Shown here one piece after another: positions 56,598-64,000 of a stretch of 64,000 bases of DNA. How positions within the stretch are numbered: the stretch's first letter is position 1; each line of letters opens with the position of its first letter. The stretch lies in the NCBI RefSeq assembly GCF_001854805.1, contig NZ_MBLO01000216.1, positions 1 through 64,000 of the forward strand, read 5' to 3'. The notes below the pieces were generated by a model that saw nothing but the letters and a program-made list of their open reading frames with translations, had not been told where the DNA came from and ran no database searches. The translations under genes and the position numbers were made by a program. Source of the stretch: Pseudofrankia coriaricola (GTDB taxonomy: Bacteria > Actinomycetota > Actinomycetes > Frankiales > Frankiaceae).

Positions 56598-56792
56598 CAC
56601 CAATGGCGTGCCAGATAAATAGGTCCGAAGTCTGGTCAGCATCCCGGACATGGAGGGAGAGAGCCTCCAGGGCCGGGTTGCGACGCAAGACCTGGAACCA
56701 TGGTGATCGCACTGGACGTGAAGGTCCACGGCCGGCTCGCGGACAGGCCACGCACCGGCCGCGCGGCCCAGATGACGGCGCAGACTAGGGAC

Positions 56793-57182
56793 ATGCGAGG
56801 TCTGCTGGTCATCGGGCACGGGTCGCGGCGGGATGAGGCCAACGCGACCGTGCGGGCGCTCGCGGCGGCGCTGGCGGCGGAGCCGACGGTGGATGCCGGG
56901 GCACCGCCGGCGTGGGCCGCGGTGGAACCAGCCTTCCTGGACGTGTTGCGGCCGGACATCGCGGACGGATACGCGGCGCTGGTAGCGGCCGGCTGTACCC
57001 AGATCGTCGCGCATCCGTTCTTCCTGTTCGAGGGAAAACACACCGCGCGAGACATCCCGGAGGCGCTCGACGCCGCCCGCGCCACGCATCCGGGCACCTC
57101 CTGGACGATGACGGAGCCGCTCGGGCTGCACCCCGGCGTGATCACCACTGTCCGTGCCCGCATCGCCGACCGCCTGGCCTAG
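56793..57182 (+). CDS. Sirohydrochlorin chelatase-like (CbiX/SirB)
   Basis: This ~129-residue protein has MRGLLVIGHGSRRDEA at the start and IVAHPFFLFEGKHTARDIPE, the small CbiX family pattern. It inserts Fe2+ (or Co2+) into sirohydrochlorin. It stands tail to tail with cobA-hemD and near sulfite reductase, which needs siroheme. Starts at 56700 and 56772 are alternatives. Confidence 0.87.
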   Translation: MRGLLVIGHGSRRDEANATVRALAAALAAEPTVDAGAPPAWAAVEPAFLDVLRPDIADGYAALVAAGCTQIVAHPFFLFEGKHTARDIPEALDAARATHPGTSWTMTEPLGLHPGVITTVRARIADRLA

Positions 57183-57203
57183 CGGGGGTCGGCAAGGAAC
57201 CGG

Positions 57204-58931
57204 TCACATCTGGTCGTCGCCCACGCCCGCCAGCCGGCAGATGGCGGTGACGAGGCCGGCGATGCCGGGCTCGTCAGCGACCGCGTCGACCCGGATGCCG
57301 GCCTGGCGACAGGCGACGACCGTTCGCCGGCCCATGGCGGCCACCACGAGGCCGGGCGGCAACGGGCCATAGAGCTCGGCGGTGATCCGGGCGGCCGTGG
57401 ACGAGGCGAACGCGACGGCATGCAGCGCGCCACGGCGCAGCTCTTCCGCGATCATCGGGTCCCGTTCCGCCGGGACGTCGGTCTGCAGGGTGATCCTGCG
57501 GACAGTCCGGACGCCCATCGGCGGCGCCGCACCGGCGCAGACGGCGACCCGCAGACCGGTCACCGGGATGTCGGTTACGACGACATGCGCCACCTGTACC
57601 TGGGCCGAGGGGCGGACGTTCGCGAGCCCGAGCGCGTCCAGCGCCGCCGCGGCCGACTCGGACTCGGACACCAGTGTGAGGCCGGCCAGCGCCCGTACGT
57701 CGCGCCCGGCGGCACGCAGCAGGGCGACCACGGCGCCCACCTCGTCCGCGTCGGCGAGGACCAGCGAGTCCGCGCCCGGCAGCGCCTCCAGCAGCGCGCC
57801 CGCGTCCGGTACCGGCGACAGGCGCGACACCACCGTCTCGACCACGTCGGCGCCCTGGCTGCGCAGGCCGCGCGCGAGCAGGCCGGGGCGGTCCCTGGTA
57901 CGCGGCACCAGTACCCGCATGCCGGCCAGCGGACCGGTGGCGCCGTCCGCCGGCGGGGCGGGCAGCGCCAGCCGCTCCGGCTGGCCACCGAGTCCGTCCG
58001 GGCCGTCCCGCCCGTCCACGTCGTGCTCCTTCCAGCCGCCGTCGGGTCCCGGCCCTGGCCCCGCCCGTGGCCGCGGCCTCGTCCCAGCCGGAGCCGCGAG
58101 GCGGGGCGGAACGAGGCGCGCCGAGGCAGGCCGAGAAGCTGTGCCGCGGGCGTCGATGCGGGCCGCGACGTCGCCGACGACGATCACGGCCGGCGAGCGC
58201 ACTCCCGTCTCGACCGCGTCCGCGCCCAGCGAATCCAGCGTGGTGCGCAGCACCCGCTGGGCGGTGGTGGTGGCACGCTCGACCACGGCGACCGGGGTGC
58301 TCGGCTCACGGCCAGCCGCGAGCAGCGCGTCCGCGATCGCGACCAGGTGCGCGACGCCCATCATGATCACAACGGTGAGCGACGGAGAGGTGAGCGCCGA
58401 CCAGTCGACCGTCGAGTCCGGGTGGCCCGGCGGCAGGTGGCCGGCGACGATCGCGACATCCTGGGCGATGCCCCGGTGGGTCACCGGAATGCCGGCGTAG
58501 GCCGGTCCGGCGAGCGCGGACGACACTCCCGGCACGACTGTCACGCCGATGCCGGCGGCGGCGCAGGCCTCGGATTCCTCGCCGCCCCGGCCCAGCAGGT
58601 AGGGGTCACCGACCTTGAGCCGCACCACGCGGGCGCCGCGCCGCGCGCGGTCGACCAGCACCGCGTTCACCTCGTCCTGGCCGCGCGCGTCGCCGTCAGG
58701 GCCGACTCGCACGATCTCGGCGCCGGCATGGGTGTAGCCGTGCAACGGGGCGTCCGCCGCCAGGTCGCTGACAATCACGTCGGCGCCCGCCAGCAACTCG
58801 GCGCCACGCACAGTGATCAGGCCTGGGTCGCCGGGGCCCGCGCCGACCAGCCAGACGTGGCCGCGGCGCCCTGTCCCCGCGCCGCCAGGGCGCGCCGACA
58901 CTCCGCCGCCATCCAACCCCCCACTGGCCAC
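57204..58931 (-). CDS. Uroporphyrinogen-III C-methyltransferase/synthase fusion
   Basis: This 575-residue fusion has the CobA/SUMT domain first (WLVGAGPGDPGLITVRGAEL, LKVGDPYLLGRGGEE, VVPGVSSALAGPAYAGIP), then a Pro/Arg/Gly-rich linker (~265-320), then a HemD domain (MRVLVPRTRDRPGLLA, AVAFASSTAARITAEL). It gives precorrin-2 for siroheme, and possibly cobalamin. No CysG-type dehydrogenase/ferrochelatase domain is fused; the separate chelatase supplies that. Confidence 0.92.
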   Translation of the reverse strand: MASGGLDGGGVSARPGGAGTGRRGHVWLVGAGPGDPGLITVRGAELLAGADVIVSDLAADAPLHGYTHAGAEIVRVGPDGDARGQDEVNAVLVDRARRGARVVRLKVGDPYLLGRGGEESEACAAAGIGVTVVPGVSSALAGPAYAGIPVTHRGIAQDVAIVAGHLPPGHPDSTVDWSALTSPSLTVVIMMGVAHLVAIADALLAAGREPSTPVAVVERATTTAQRVLRTTLDSLGADAVETGVRSPAVIVVGDVAARIDARGTASRPASARLVPPRLAAPAGTRPRPRAGPGPGPDGGWKEHDVDGRDGPDGLGGQPERLALPAPPADGATGPLAGMRVLVPRTRDRPGLLARGLRSQGADVVETVVSRLSPVPDAGALLEALPGADSLVLADADEVGAVVALLRAAGRDVRALAGLTLVSESESAAAALDALGLANVRPSAQVQVAHVVVTDIPVTGLRVAVCAGAAPPMGVRTVRRITLQTDVPAERDPMIAEELRRGALHAVAFASSTAARITAELYGPLPPGLVVAAMGRRTVVACRQAGIRVDAVADEPGIAGLVTAICRLAGVGDDQM

Positions 58932-58985
58932 CCACGGAACGTTACCGACCTACGGCACTCGCCCCGACACCGTCCCGCTCAACCA

Positions 58986-59657
58986 CTAATGGATTCCGCA
59001 CTCAGTCTTGGTGGAACCCGCCCAGCGGCCGGCGCGGCCGGCGCCGCGCTGGGTGCAGGGCCAGCAGCCGACCGACTCGTAGCCGTCGGACAGCAGCGGG
59101 TTGACGATCACGTTGTGCTCGGCGACATAGCGTTCGACGTCCTCGTCCGTCCAGGTCGCGAGCGGGTGGATCTTCACCTTGCCGCGCCGCTCGTCCCAGC
59201 CGACGACCGGCAGACTGCGGCGGCCGGCCGACTCGGCACGCCGTGACCCGGCCGCCCACGCCTTGTACGGGGCGAGCGCCCGGTCCAGCGGGACGACCTT
59301 GCGCATCCGGCAGCACAGGTCCGGGTCGCTGGCGTACAGGTCCTTGCCGTGGACGGCGTCCTGGCCGGCGACGGTCAGCTGCGGCCGGACGCTGATCAGC
59401 GGCAGGTTGTAGGTCGCGGCCACCGCGTCGCGGGTTCCGACCGTCTCGGCGAAGTGGTAGCCGGTGTCGATGAACACGACCGGCACGTCGGACCGGATCT
59501 TCGCGAGCATGTCGACCAGGACGGCCTCGGCCATCGAGGCGGCGACGACCAGTTTCGTGCCGAACTCCTCGACGGCCCAGCGCAGCACCTCTTCGGCGGG
59601 TGCGTCGGCGAGGTCCCTGTCGGCCCGCTCCGCGCGGGTCTTCAATCCGGCGTCCAT
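58986..59657 (-). CDS. cysH: Adenylyl-sulfate (APS) reductase
   Basis: This 223-residue enzyme reduces APS to sulfite. LCCRMRKV and SVGCWPCTQ are the four Cys of the [4Fe-4S] cluster that marks APS- rather than PAPS-reductases, and ECGIH is the catalytic tail. ATG at 59657 shares one base with the stop of the zinc-ribbon gene (TGATG). Confidence 0.94.
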   Translation of the reverse strand: MDAGLKTRAERADRDLADAPAEEVLRWAVEEFGTKLVVAASMAEAVLVDMLAKIRSDVPVVFIDTGYHFAETVGTRDAVAATYNLPLISVRPQLTVAGQDAVHGKDLYASDPDLCCRMRKVVPLDRALAPYKAWAAGSRRAESAGRRSLPVVGWDERRGKVKIHPLATWTDEDVERYVAEHNVIVNPLLSDGYESVGCWPCTQRGAGRAGRWAGSTKTECGIH

Positions 59658-59962
59658 CAGCCGTTCTCCTCCGGTGCGGTCGTGCTGGAGGGCCAAAGGG
59701 CGTGCGAAAATGATCTTCTTTCGCTCGCCCGGAGGCCGTTGTCCGCGGGATCACTAGTGGTGCCAGGGGCGGTGCCAGGAGTGCTACCGGTGATCGTGGC
59801 GGAGCTGGCGAGCGCGGTGAGGCTCAGCCGGAAGGAGCGCTGGCAGGCGCGGCACGCCCAGTGGCCGTGCCCCTCGCCGGTCGCGCCTTCCGGGATATCG
59901 GGAACGAGGTCCTCTTCGCCGCAGTACGGGCAGTAGAAGGGCACCGCGCGACCCGTGCTCAC
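59657..59962 (-). CDS. Zinc-ribbon protein of the sulfite-reductase operon, with in-frame R1
   Basis: This 101-residue protein starts with GTG overlapping the sulfite reductase stop (GTGA) and ends overlapping cysH. CPYCGEEDLV and CRACQRSF (residues 11-43) form a four-Cys ribbon, the usual extent of the small protein found at this place in other actinobacteria. Residues ~50-74 are Ser/Thr/Gly low complexity, and residues 75-92 (NGLRASERRSFSHALWPS) are translated from the R1 repeat. The frame stays open through it. Role unknown. Confidence 0.8.
   Translation of the reverse strand: MSTGRAVPFYCPYCGEEDLVPDIPEGATGEGHGHWACRACQRSFRLSLTALASSATITGSTPGTAPGTTSDPADNGLRASERRSFSHALWPSSTTAPEENG
59688..59738 (-). 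repeat. R1 palindromic repeat, copy E, in coding sequence
   Basis: On the minus strand it reads CGGCCTCCGGGCGAGCGAAA, then GAAGATCATTTTCGCACGCC and CTTTGGCCCTCC. It keeps the family pattern, including the ACAACGG flank also seen in copy C, while being read through in frame. Confidence 0.85.
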
Positions 59963-61659
59963 TGGTGCGCCATGACCGCGTCGTGGGTGAGGATCGACTC
60001 GTCCACCCGCTCGACCCAGTCGGCGAACGCCTCGCCGTCGGCGCGCTCGGCCTGGTAGGTCTTCAGCAACCCGACGACGTAGTCGACCAGCTCGTCCGAG
60101 GTGATCTTCAGGCCGCGCGACTTGCGGCCCAGCCGCGAGCGGGTGCCGAGGTGGCCGCCGAGGTGCAGCTGGAAGCCCTCGACCATCTCGCCGCCCGGTC
60201 CGGGCACGAGCGACCCCTTCAGGCCGATGTCCGCGACCTGGAAACGGGCGCAGGCGTTCGGGCAGCCGTTGACGTTGATCCCGACCGGCTCGTCGAACTC
60301 GGGCAGCCGCCGCTCCAGCTCCTCGATGAGGGTGGCGGCGTTGGCCTTGGTCTCGACGATCGCGAGCTTGCAGAACTCGATGCCGGTGCAGGCCATCGTG
60401 CCGCGGCGGAACACGCTCGGACGCACCACCAGGTCGAGTGCCGCCAGGTCCTTCTCGAGCGCCGGCACGTCGCTCTCGGCGACGTCGAGGATGACCAGCT
60501 TCTGCGACGTGGTCGCGCGGATGCGGCCCTGGCCGTACTGGTCGGCGAGGTTCGCGACGACCGTCAGCGTGGTCCCGGTGAGACGGCCGGCGCGCGGCGC
60601 GAAGCCGACGGCGAACCTGCCGTCCGCCTGCCGGTGGATGCCGATGTGGTCGCGCCCTTCGGAGCGCGGCGGCGCCGGCGGCGGGCCGTCCGGCAGCGGC
60701 GTGTCGAGGTACTCCTTCTCCAGGGTGGCCCGCACCCACTCCGTGCCCATGTCGGCGACCAGGAACTTCAGCCGGGCGCGGGTGCGCATCCGCCGGTAGC
60801 CGTAGTCGCGGAACAGCGAGGCCACGCCGTGCCAGACCTCGGCGACCCGGTCCGGCTGCACGAACGTCCCCAGCCGGACGCCCAGCTTCGGGTTCGTGGA
60901 CAGGCCGCCGCCGACCCACAGGTCGTAGCCGGGCCCGAGCTCCGGGTGGACGACACCGACGAAGGCGATGTCGTTGATCTCGTGGAGCGTGCAGTGGTCG
61001 ACGCACCCCGACATCGCCGACTTGAACTTGCGCGGCAGGTTCGCCAGCGACGGGTCGCCGACGAAGCGGCGCACAGTCTCCTCGATCGCCGGGGTGGCGT
61101 CGATGATCTCGTCGCCGTCGACGCCGGCCAGCGGGCAGCCGACCATGACGCGCGGGGTGTCGCCGCAGGACTCCTCGGTGGTCATGCCGGCGCCCTCGAG
61201 CGCGCCCCAGATCGCGGGGACGTCCTCGATCCGGATCCAGTGCAGCTGGATGTTCTGCCGGTCGGTGACGTCGGCGACGTCCCGGCCGTAGCGGGTCGAG
61301 ATGTCGCCGATCACCCGCAGCTGGTCGGATGTCATCCGCCCGCCGTCCAGGCGGATCCGCTGCATGAAGTAGGAGTCCTCGATCTCCTCGGGCTCCAGGA
61401 TCGCGGTACGGCCGCCGTCGATACCGGGCTTGCGCTGGGTGTAGAGGCCCCACCAGCGGAATCGGCCGCGCAGGTCCTGCGGATCGATGCTGTCGAACCC
61501 GGTGTAGGGATAACGATTGAGAATCCGGTCACGGACCTCGAGGCCGCCCTGATCCTTCTTCATCCGCTCGTTGGCGTTGAGCGGCTCGGTGTAGCCGAGG
61601 GCCCACTGGCCCTGGCCCTTCGGGCGGGCCGGGCGTGCGGGCCGTGCAGGAGAAGTCAT
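59959..61659 (-). CDS. Ferredoxin-dependent sulfite reductase
   Basis: This 566-residue siroheme/[4Fe-4S] enzyme reduces sulfite to sulfide. Two sulfite/nitrite-reductase repeats are present. The cluster Cys are in MACTGIEFCKLAIVETK and NGCPNACARFQ. Siroheme contacts NIQLHWIRIEDVP and QKLVILDV also fit. ATG at 61659 (MTSPARPARP) is chosen. It heads the operon with the ribbon protein and cysH. Confidence 0.93.
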   Translation of the reverse strand: MTSPARPARPARPKGQGQWALGYTEPLNANERMKKDQGGLEVRDRILNRYPYTGFDSIDPQDLRGRFRWWGLYTQRKPGIDGGRTAILEPEEIEDSYFMQRIRLDGGRMTSDQLRVIGDISTRYGRDVADVTDRQNIQLHWIRIEDVPAIWGALEGAGMTTEESCGDTPRVMVGCPLAGVDGDEIIDATPAIEETVRRFVGDPSLANLPRKFKSAMSGCVDHCTLHEINDIAFVGVVHPELGPGYDLWVGGGLSTNPKLGVRLGTFVQPDRVAEVWHGVASLFRDYGYRRMRTRARLKFLVADMGTEWVRATLEKEYLDTPLPDGPPPAPPRSEGRDHIGIHRQADGRFAVGFAPRAGRLTGTTLTVVANLADQYGQGRIRATTSQKLVILDVAESDVPALEKDLAALDLVVRPSVFRRGTMACTGIEFCKLAIVETKANAATLIEELERRLPEFDEPVGINVNGCPNACARFQVADIGLKGSLVPGPGGEMVEGFQLHLGGHLGTRSRLGRKSRGLKITSDELVDYVVGLLKTYQAERADGEAFADWVERVDESILTHDAVMAHQ

Positions 61660-61721
61660 CTGATCTCTCGCGACGCGGGTAGCGGAGCGCCGAACGGCTG
61701 GACGGCGCCAGGATCCGGGAA

Positions 61722-61779
61722 CGTCCCCGGCGGGCACGACAGGCCCAGGGAACTGGGCTGTGACCGGCGAAAGGGGACG
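61722..61779 (-). promoter_or_regulatory. Candidate attenuator between leader and sulfite reductase
   Basis: CGTCCCC (61722-61728) is complementary to GGGGACG (61773-61779). Between them GCCCAG-GGAA-CTGGGC (61743-61758) forms a small hairpin. The first arm starts just after the leader stop, so ribosome stalling at its Cys codons could change the fold. Confidence 0.4.
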
Positions 61780-61785
61780 GCGGGG

Positions 61786-61881
61786 TCAGCAGGCGCGACG
61801 ACAGCAGGCGCTGGCTACCCGGAGCAGGTCGACGTGCAGACGCGCGACCAGTAGAAGCTCCGGAGCACCCTCAACCGCCAT
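61786..61881 (-). CDS. Cys-ending leader peptide
   Basis: The 31-residue reading MAVEGAPELLLVARLHVDLL continues RVASACCRRAC and stops 126 bp before sulfite reductase. LHVDLLRVAS-C is the known pattern of actinobacterial putative leader peptides before sulfur genes. Three terminal Cys fit cysteine-responsive attenuation as described in mycobacteria. An ATG at 61917 would give 43 residues. Confidence 0.72.
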   Translation of the reverse strand: MAVEGAPELLLVARLHVDLLRVASACCRRAC

Positions 61882-62059
61882 GGCCAGCGGCCGTGTGGTC
61901 GGTTGGGGCGCAGTCATGGGACCTATGGTTTCACAGATGTGACCGACGTGCCGCAGTTGTGGCCTAATCGATCCTCTGCACGCTGAGCTAACGACAATTA
62001 CCCACCAGACGAATCGGGATAGTAGCTCCCGGGCGCCTTGGTGGCGGTTTGTCCGGGGC

Positions 62060-62677
62060 TCAGGCCGCGGGCGCCGGGCGCCGGCAGACGGCGCGCAGGC
62101 GATCGACGAGCGGGCCTGAGCCAAGGCCCTTCTCCATCACGTCGTCGGCGCCAAGGGCCAGCGCCTCGTCACGTACCGTGTGCGCGGAGAAGCCGGTGAA
62201 GACGACGACCCGGGCACCCGGCACCAGCCGGCGCACCTCGGGCAGCGCGGCGATCCCGTCGAGCACCGGCATCGCCACATCGAGGATGACGAGGTCCGGA
62301 CCGGTCTCGGCGACGAGGTCGATCGCCTCGGCGCCGTTGGCGGCCCGGCCCACGATGGTGAAGTCCGGCTCCAGGTCCAGCAGGAGGCAGATCAGGTCAC
62401 GCACGCCATCGGCGTCGTCCGCGACGACTACCCGCAACGGGCCCGACTCGCCGCGAGGCACGGCACCTTCGGCGCCGGCACGGCTCAGGCTCGGGCCCCG
62501 GGAGAGCTCGGCGGCACGGGAGCCGCCCTCTGGACGCACGCCACCGTCCGGACGGACGTCGCCTCCGGTGGGGAAGCTGTCCGGACGGAAGCGAACGGGG
62601 TGGAGCGCCTCGGTCTCTACCGCCTCGGCGCCTGCTTCGAGGTGCCGGTCCACTCGTACCGTTCTACCGGACCACAC
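62060..62677 (-). CDS. Response-regulator receiver protein
   Basis: The C-terminal ~125 residues form a CheY-like receiver: VVVADDADGVRDLIC (acidic pocket), LVILDVAMPVLDGIA (phospho-acceptor Asp), MEKGLG (Lys). No output domain follows. The N-terminal ~75 residues are Arg/Gly/Pro-rich and may be untranslated, so the true start may lie close to LRVVVADDADG. No histidine kinase is next to it. Confidence 0.82.
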   Translation of the reverse strand: MWSGRTVRVDRHLEAGAEAVETEALHPVRFRPDSFPTGGDVRPDGGVRPEGGSRAAELSRGPSLSRAGAEGAVPRGESGPLRVVVADDADGVRDLICLLLDLEPDFTIVGRAANGAEAIDLVAETGPDLVILDVAMPVLDGIAALPEVRRLVPGARVVVFTGFSAHTVRDEALALGADDVMEKGLGSGPLVDRLRAVCRRPAPAA

Positions 62678-63050
62678 AAGGTGTGCCCATCGTCATTCAG
62701 GGTGGTATTCGCGCATGGCCCGGGCGGGCCTCGGCCTCAGCCCGCCGCGAGGGAAACCAATCGCGATGCGCAATCGAATCGCATACACACGGTAATCGAT
62801 GTGACTATACGCGTATGTGACCTTTGGCCTCTAGCCCTGCGTGGTGCTCGACGCAATAGACTGATCACCAACAGTGACACGCACGCGAGTCATGCGACGG
62901 CCAAATCCCGTCAGCGGGGCCCTCTCGACGGAGCCCTTTCAACGGGGCCTCGGCGGTTGGTCTTCGCGGCATGGTTGCCGCACAGCCTGGCTGTGCGGCG
63001 GGCTGCCGCGTGGTGACAGTGTGACCGCGGCCGGGACCAGTGGAGCGCAG
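62678..63050. other. Divergent intergenic region
   Basis: No gene is seen. ATACGCGTAT is a palindrome near 62805-62814. A degenerate CCTTTGGCCTCTAG at 62820-62836 resembles the right edge of R1 but has no stem. Promoters for both flanking genes must be here. Confidence 0.4.
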
Positions 63051-64000
63051 ATGCGGCATTCGGGCAACCGGCAGAGCAGCCGTGGCCCGGAAGACACGGC
63101 CACCGCCGAGGAGATCTTCCATCAGGAGGTCCGTCGTCGCAGGTGCGCCCGCGGACTCTCCCGCGACGATGTCGCGCAGCGAACCGGCTACAGCCGCCAG
63201 TACGTCAGCCAGCTCGAGCAGCCGAGCAAGGGGATTCCTCCCCGGCCCGTGGTCGTCGCCGTCGACGCGGTGCTGTGTGCCGACGGAGCCCTGATCGCGC
63301 TACGTGACCAGGCCATGGTTGCGCGCGCCGAACGGGCCGGCCAGCCGCGCGACCCGGAGCGCGAGTCCCGCCGCCGGGTTCACGACCTGCTGCACAACCG
63401 TCGCCGCGACACCGACCTCGACTACCTGGACCGCATGGTGGGCGAGCTGATCGCGATGGCGGACAGCCTCAGCCCGCGGGACGTCTCCAGCCGGGTCCTC
63501 GACCAGCAGGAGTTCGTCGACTCCCTGCTGCGCACCCCGATGCTGCCGCACCAGCAGTTCCGGCTCTACATGATCGCCGGGCACCTCGCGGGGCTGCTCG
63601 CGATCGCGCAGCTCGACATGGGCGACCTCGCCGGTGCGAGCACCTGCTGCCTGGAGGCCGCGGTCTTCACCGAGCTCACCGGCCATGAGGGGCTGCGGGC
63701 CTGGACGCTGGCGGTCAACCGGCTGGTCGGTGAAACCGCGCGGCACGCGGCGGCGATCATCGACGGTGACGGTGGCGCGAACCCGCCGTACGGGCCCGAC
63801 GCGGCGCGGCTCATCGACAGGGCCGGCCTCACCGACCAGATCGAGCTCCCGGACGAGGCCGAGCTCCCCGACGCTGCCTCGATCTTCCTGGCCGACGGCT
63901 ACGACGAGCCCAGCCGGATGGACTACGCGGCCACCGCGGGCGCCGCGGCCACCGCGGGCGCCGCCGAGGCGTCGTCCGACCCGATCGTGCGGCGCGCGGA
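63051..64000 (+). CDS. XRE-family regulator, 3' end outside window
   Basis: ATG at 63051 opens a frame that continues to the window end. An N-terminal HTH (ARGLSRDDVAQRTGYSRQYV, then SQLEQPSKG, residues ~35-65) is followed by a helical domain (LYMIAGHLAGLLAIAQLDMG, then STCCLEAAVFTELTG), resembling TPR-like sensor regions of actinobacterial XRE regulators. A tail has Ala/Gly/Thr tandem words (AATAGA). Target unknown. Confidence 0.82.
   Translation, partial: MRHSGNRQSSRGPEDTATAEEIFHQEVRRRRCARGLSRDDVAQRTGYSRQYVSQLEQPSKGIPPRPVVVAVDAVLCADGALIALRDQAMVARAERAGQPRDPERESRRRVHDLLHNRRRDTDLDYLDRMVGELIAMADSLSPRDVSSRVLDQQEFVDSLLRTPMLPHQQFRLYMIAGHLAGLLAIAQLDMGDLAGASTCCLEAAVFTELTGHEGLRAWTLAVNRLVGETARHAAAIIDGDGGANPPYGPDAARLIDRAGLTDQIELPDEAELPDAASIFLADGYDEPSRMDYAATAGAAATAGAAEASSDPIVRRA

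Noticed and set aside
62820-62836. Sixth R1 copy
   Set aside because: Only a right-edge word (CCTTTGGCCTCTAG) is similar; the stem and centre are absent, so chance or an old remnant cannot be separated.

Overview
The window is high-GC actinobacterial DNA. The gene set fits Frankia or a close relative: a 14-gene nuo operon, menaquinone made by the futalosine route (MqnC), an actinomycete integrative and conjugative element (AICE), a DUF397 protein and XRE-type regulators. The genus is an inference from gene content, not a demonstrated assignment.

Layout. (1) 1-1640: the 3' part of a gene made of near-identical 32-residue helical repeats, cut by the window edge. (2) 1668-1998: the last ~50 codons of an integrase plus a copy of the 3' half of tRNA-Tyr, a scar of an earlier insertion. 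(3) 1940-16598: a complete AICE in tRNA-Tyr(GTA), bounded by 59-bp identical att repeats, with a predicted circle of 14,600 bp. Order: Nudix hydrolase / divergent GntR repressor with operators, small ORFs, DUF2637 membrane protein, FtsK-like transfer ATPase, clt-like repeats, a block of small cargo genes (including an M41 peptidase without its AAA domain), SSB, an iteron array with exact 11-bp phasing, RepSA-type initiator, excisionase, integrase. (4) 16546-20300: tRNA-Tyr, yajQ, pyrE, htpX, a DUF2520 protein. (5) 21127-24083: korAB, 2-oxoacid:ferredoxin oxidoreductase. (6) 24399-28085: two proline-rich single-pass membrane proteins with a shared extracytoplasmic motif, the second preceded by a His/Arg-rich small ORF. 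(7) 28410-50112, minus strand: polyprenyl diphosphate synthase, nuoN to nuoA, a MenJ-like reductase, a quinone methyltransferase and mqnC, i.e. complex I beside menaquinone synthesis. (8) 50258-56481: a small conserved-looking protein, a membrane Ser/Thr kinase, a repeat-rich intergenic region, a TrxR-type ferredoxin-NADP reductase, DUF397, and an overlapping unrecognised gene pair. (9) 56793-61881: assimilatory sulfate reduction and siroheme: chelatase, CobA-HemD fusion, cysH, a zinc-ribbon protein, sulfite reductase, and a Cys-ending leader peptide. (10) A receiver-domain protein and a truncated XRE regulator close the window.

The most unusual signal is a dispersed ~51-bp palindromic repeat (called R1 here). 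Five copies sit at gene ends: two supply or abut stop codons of nuo genes, one lies inside the nuo operon, and one is inserted in frame in the zinc-ribbon protein between sulfite reductase and cysH. A second family (R2, three copies) keeps a hairpin whose loop varies. Other points of interest are the 11-bp phased iterons before rep, the paired GntR operators, the solitary M41 peptidase on the mobile element, and the unknown pair at 54900-56481.
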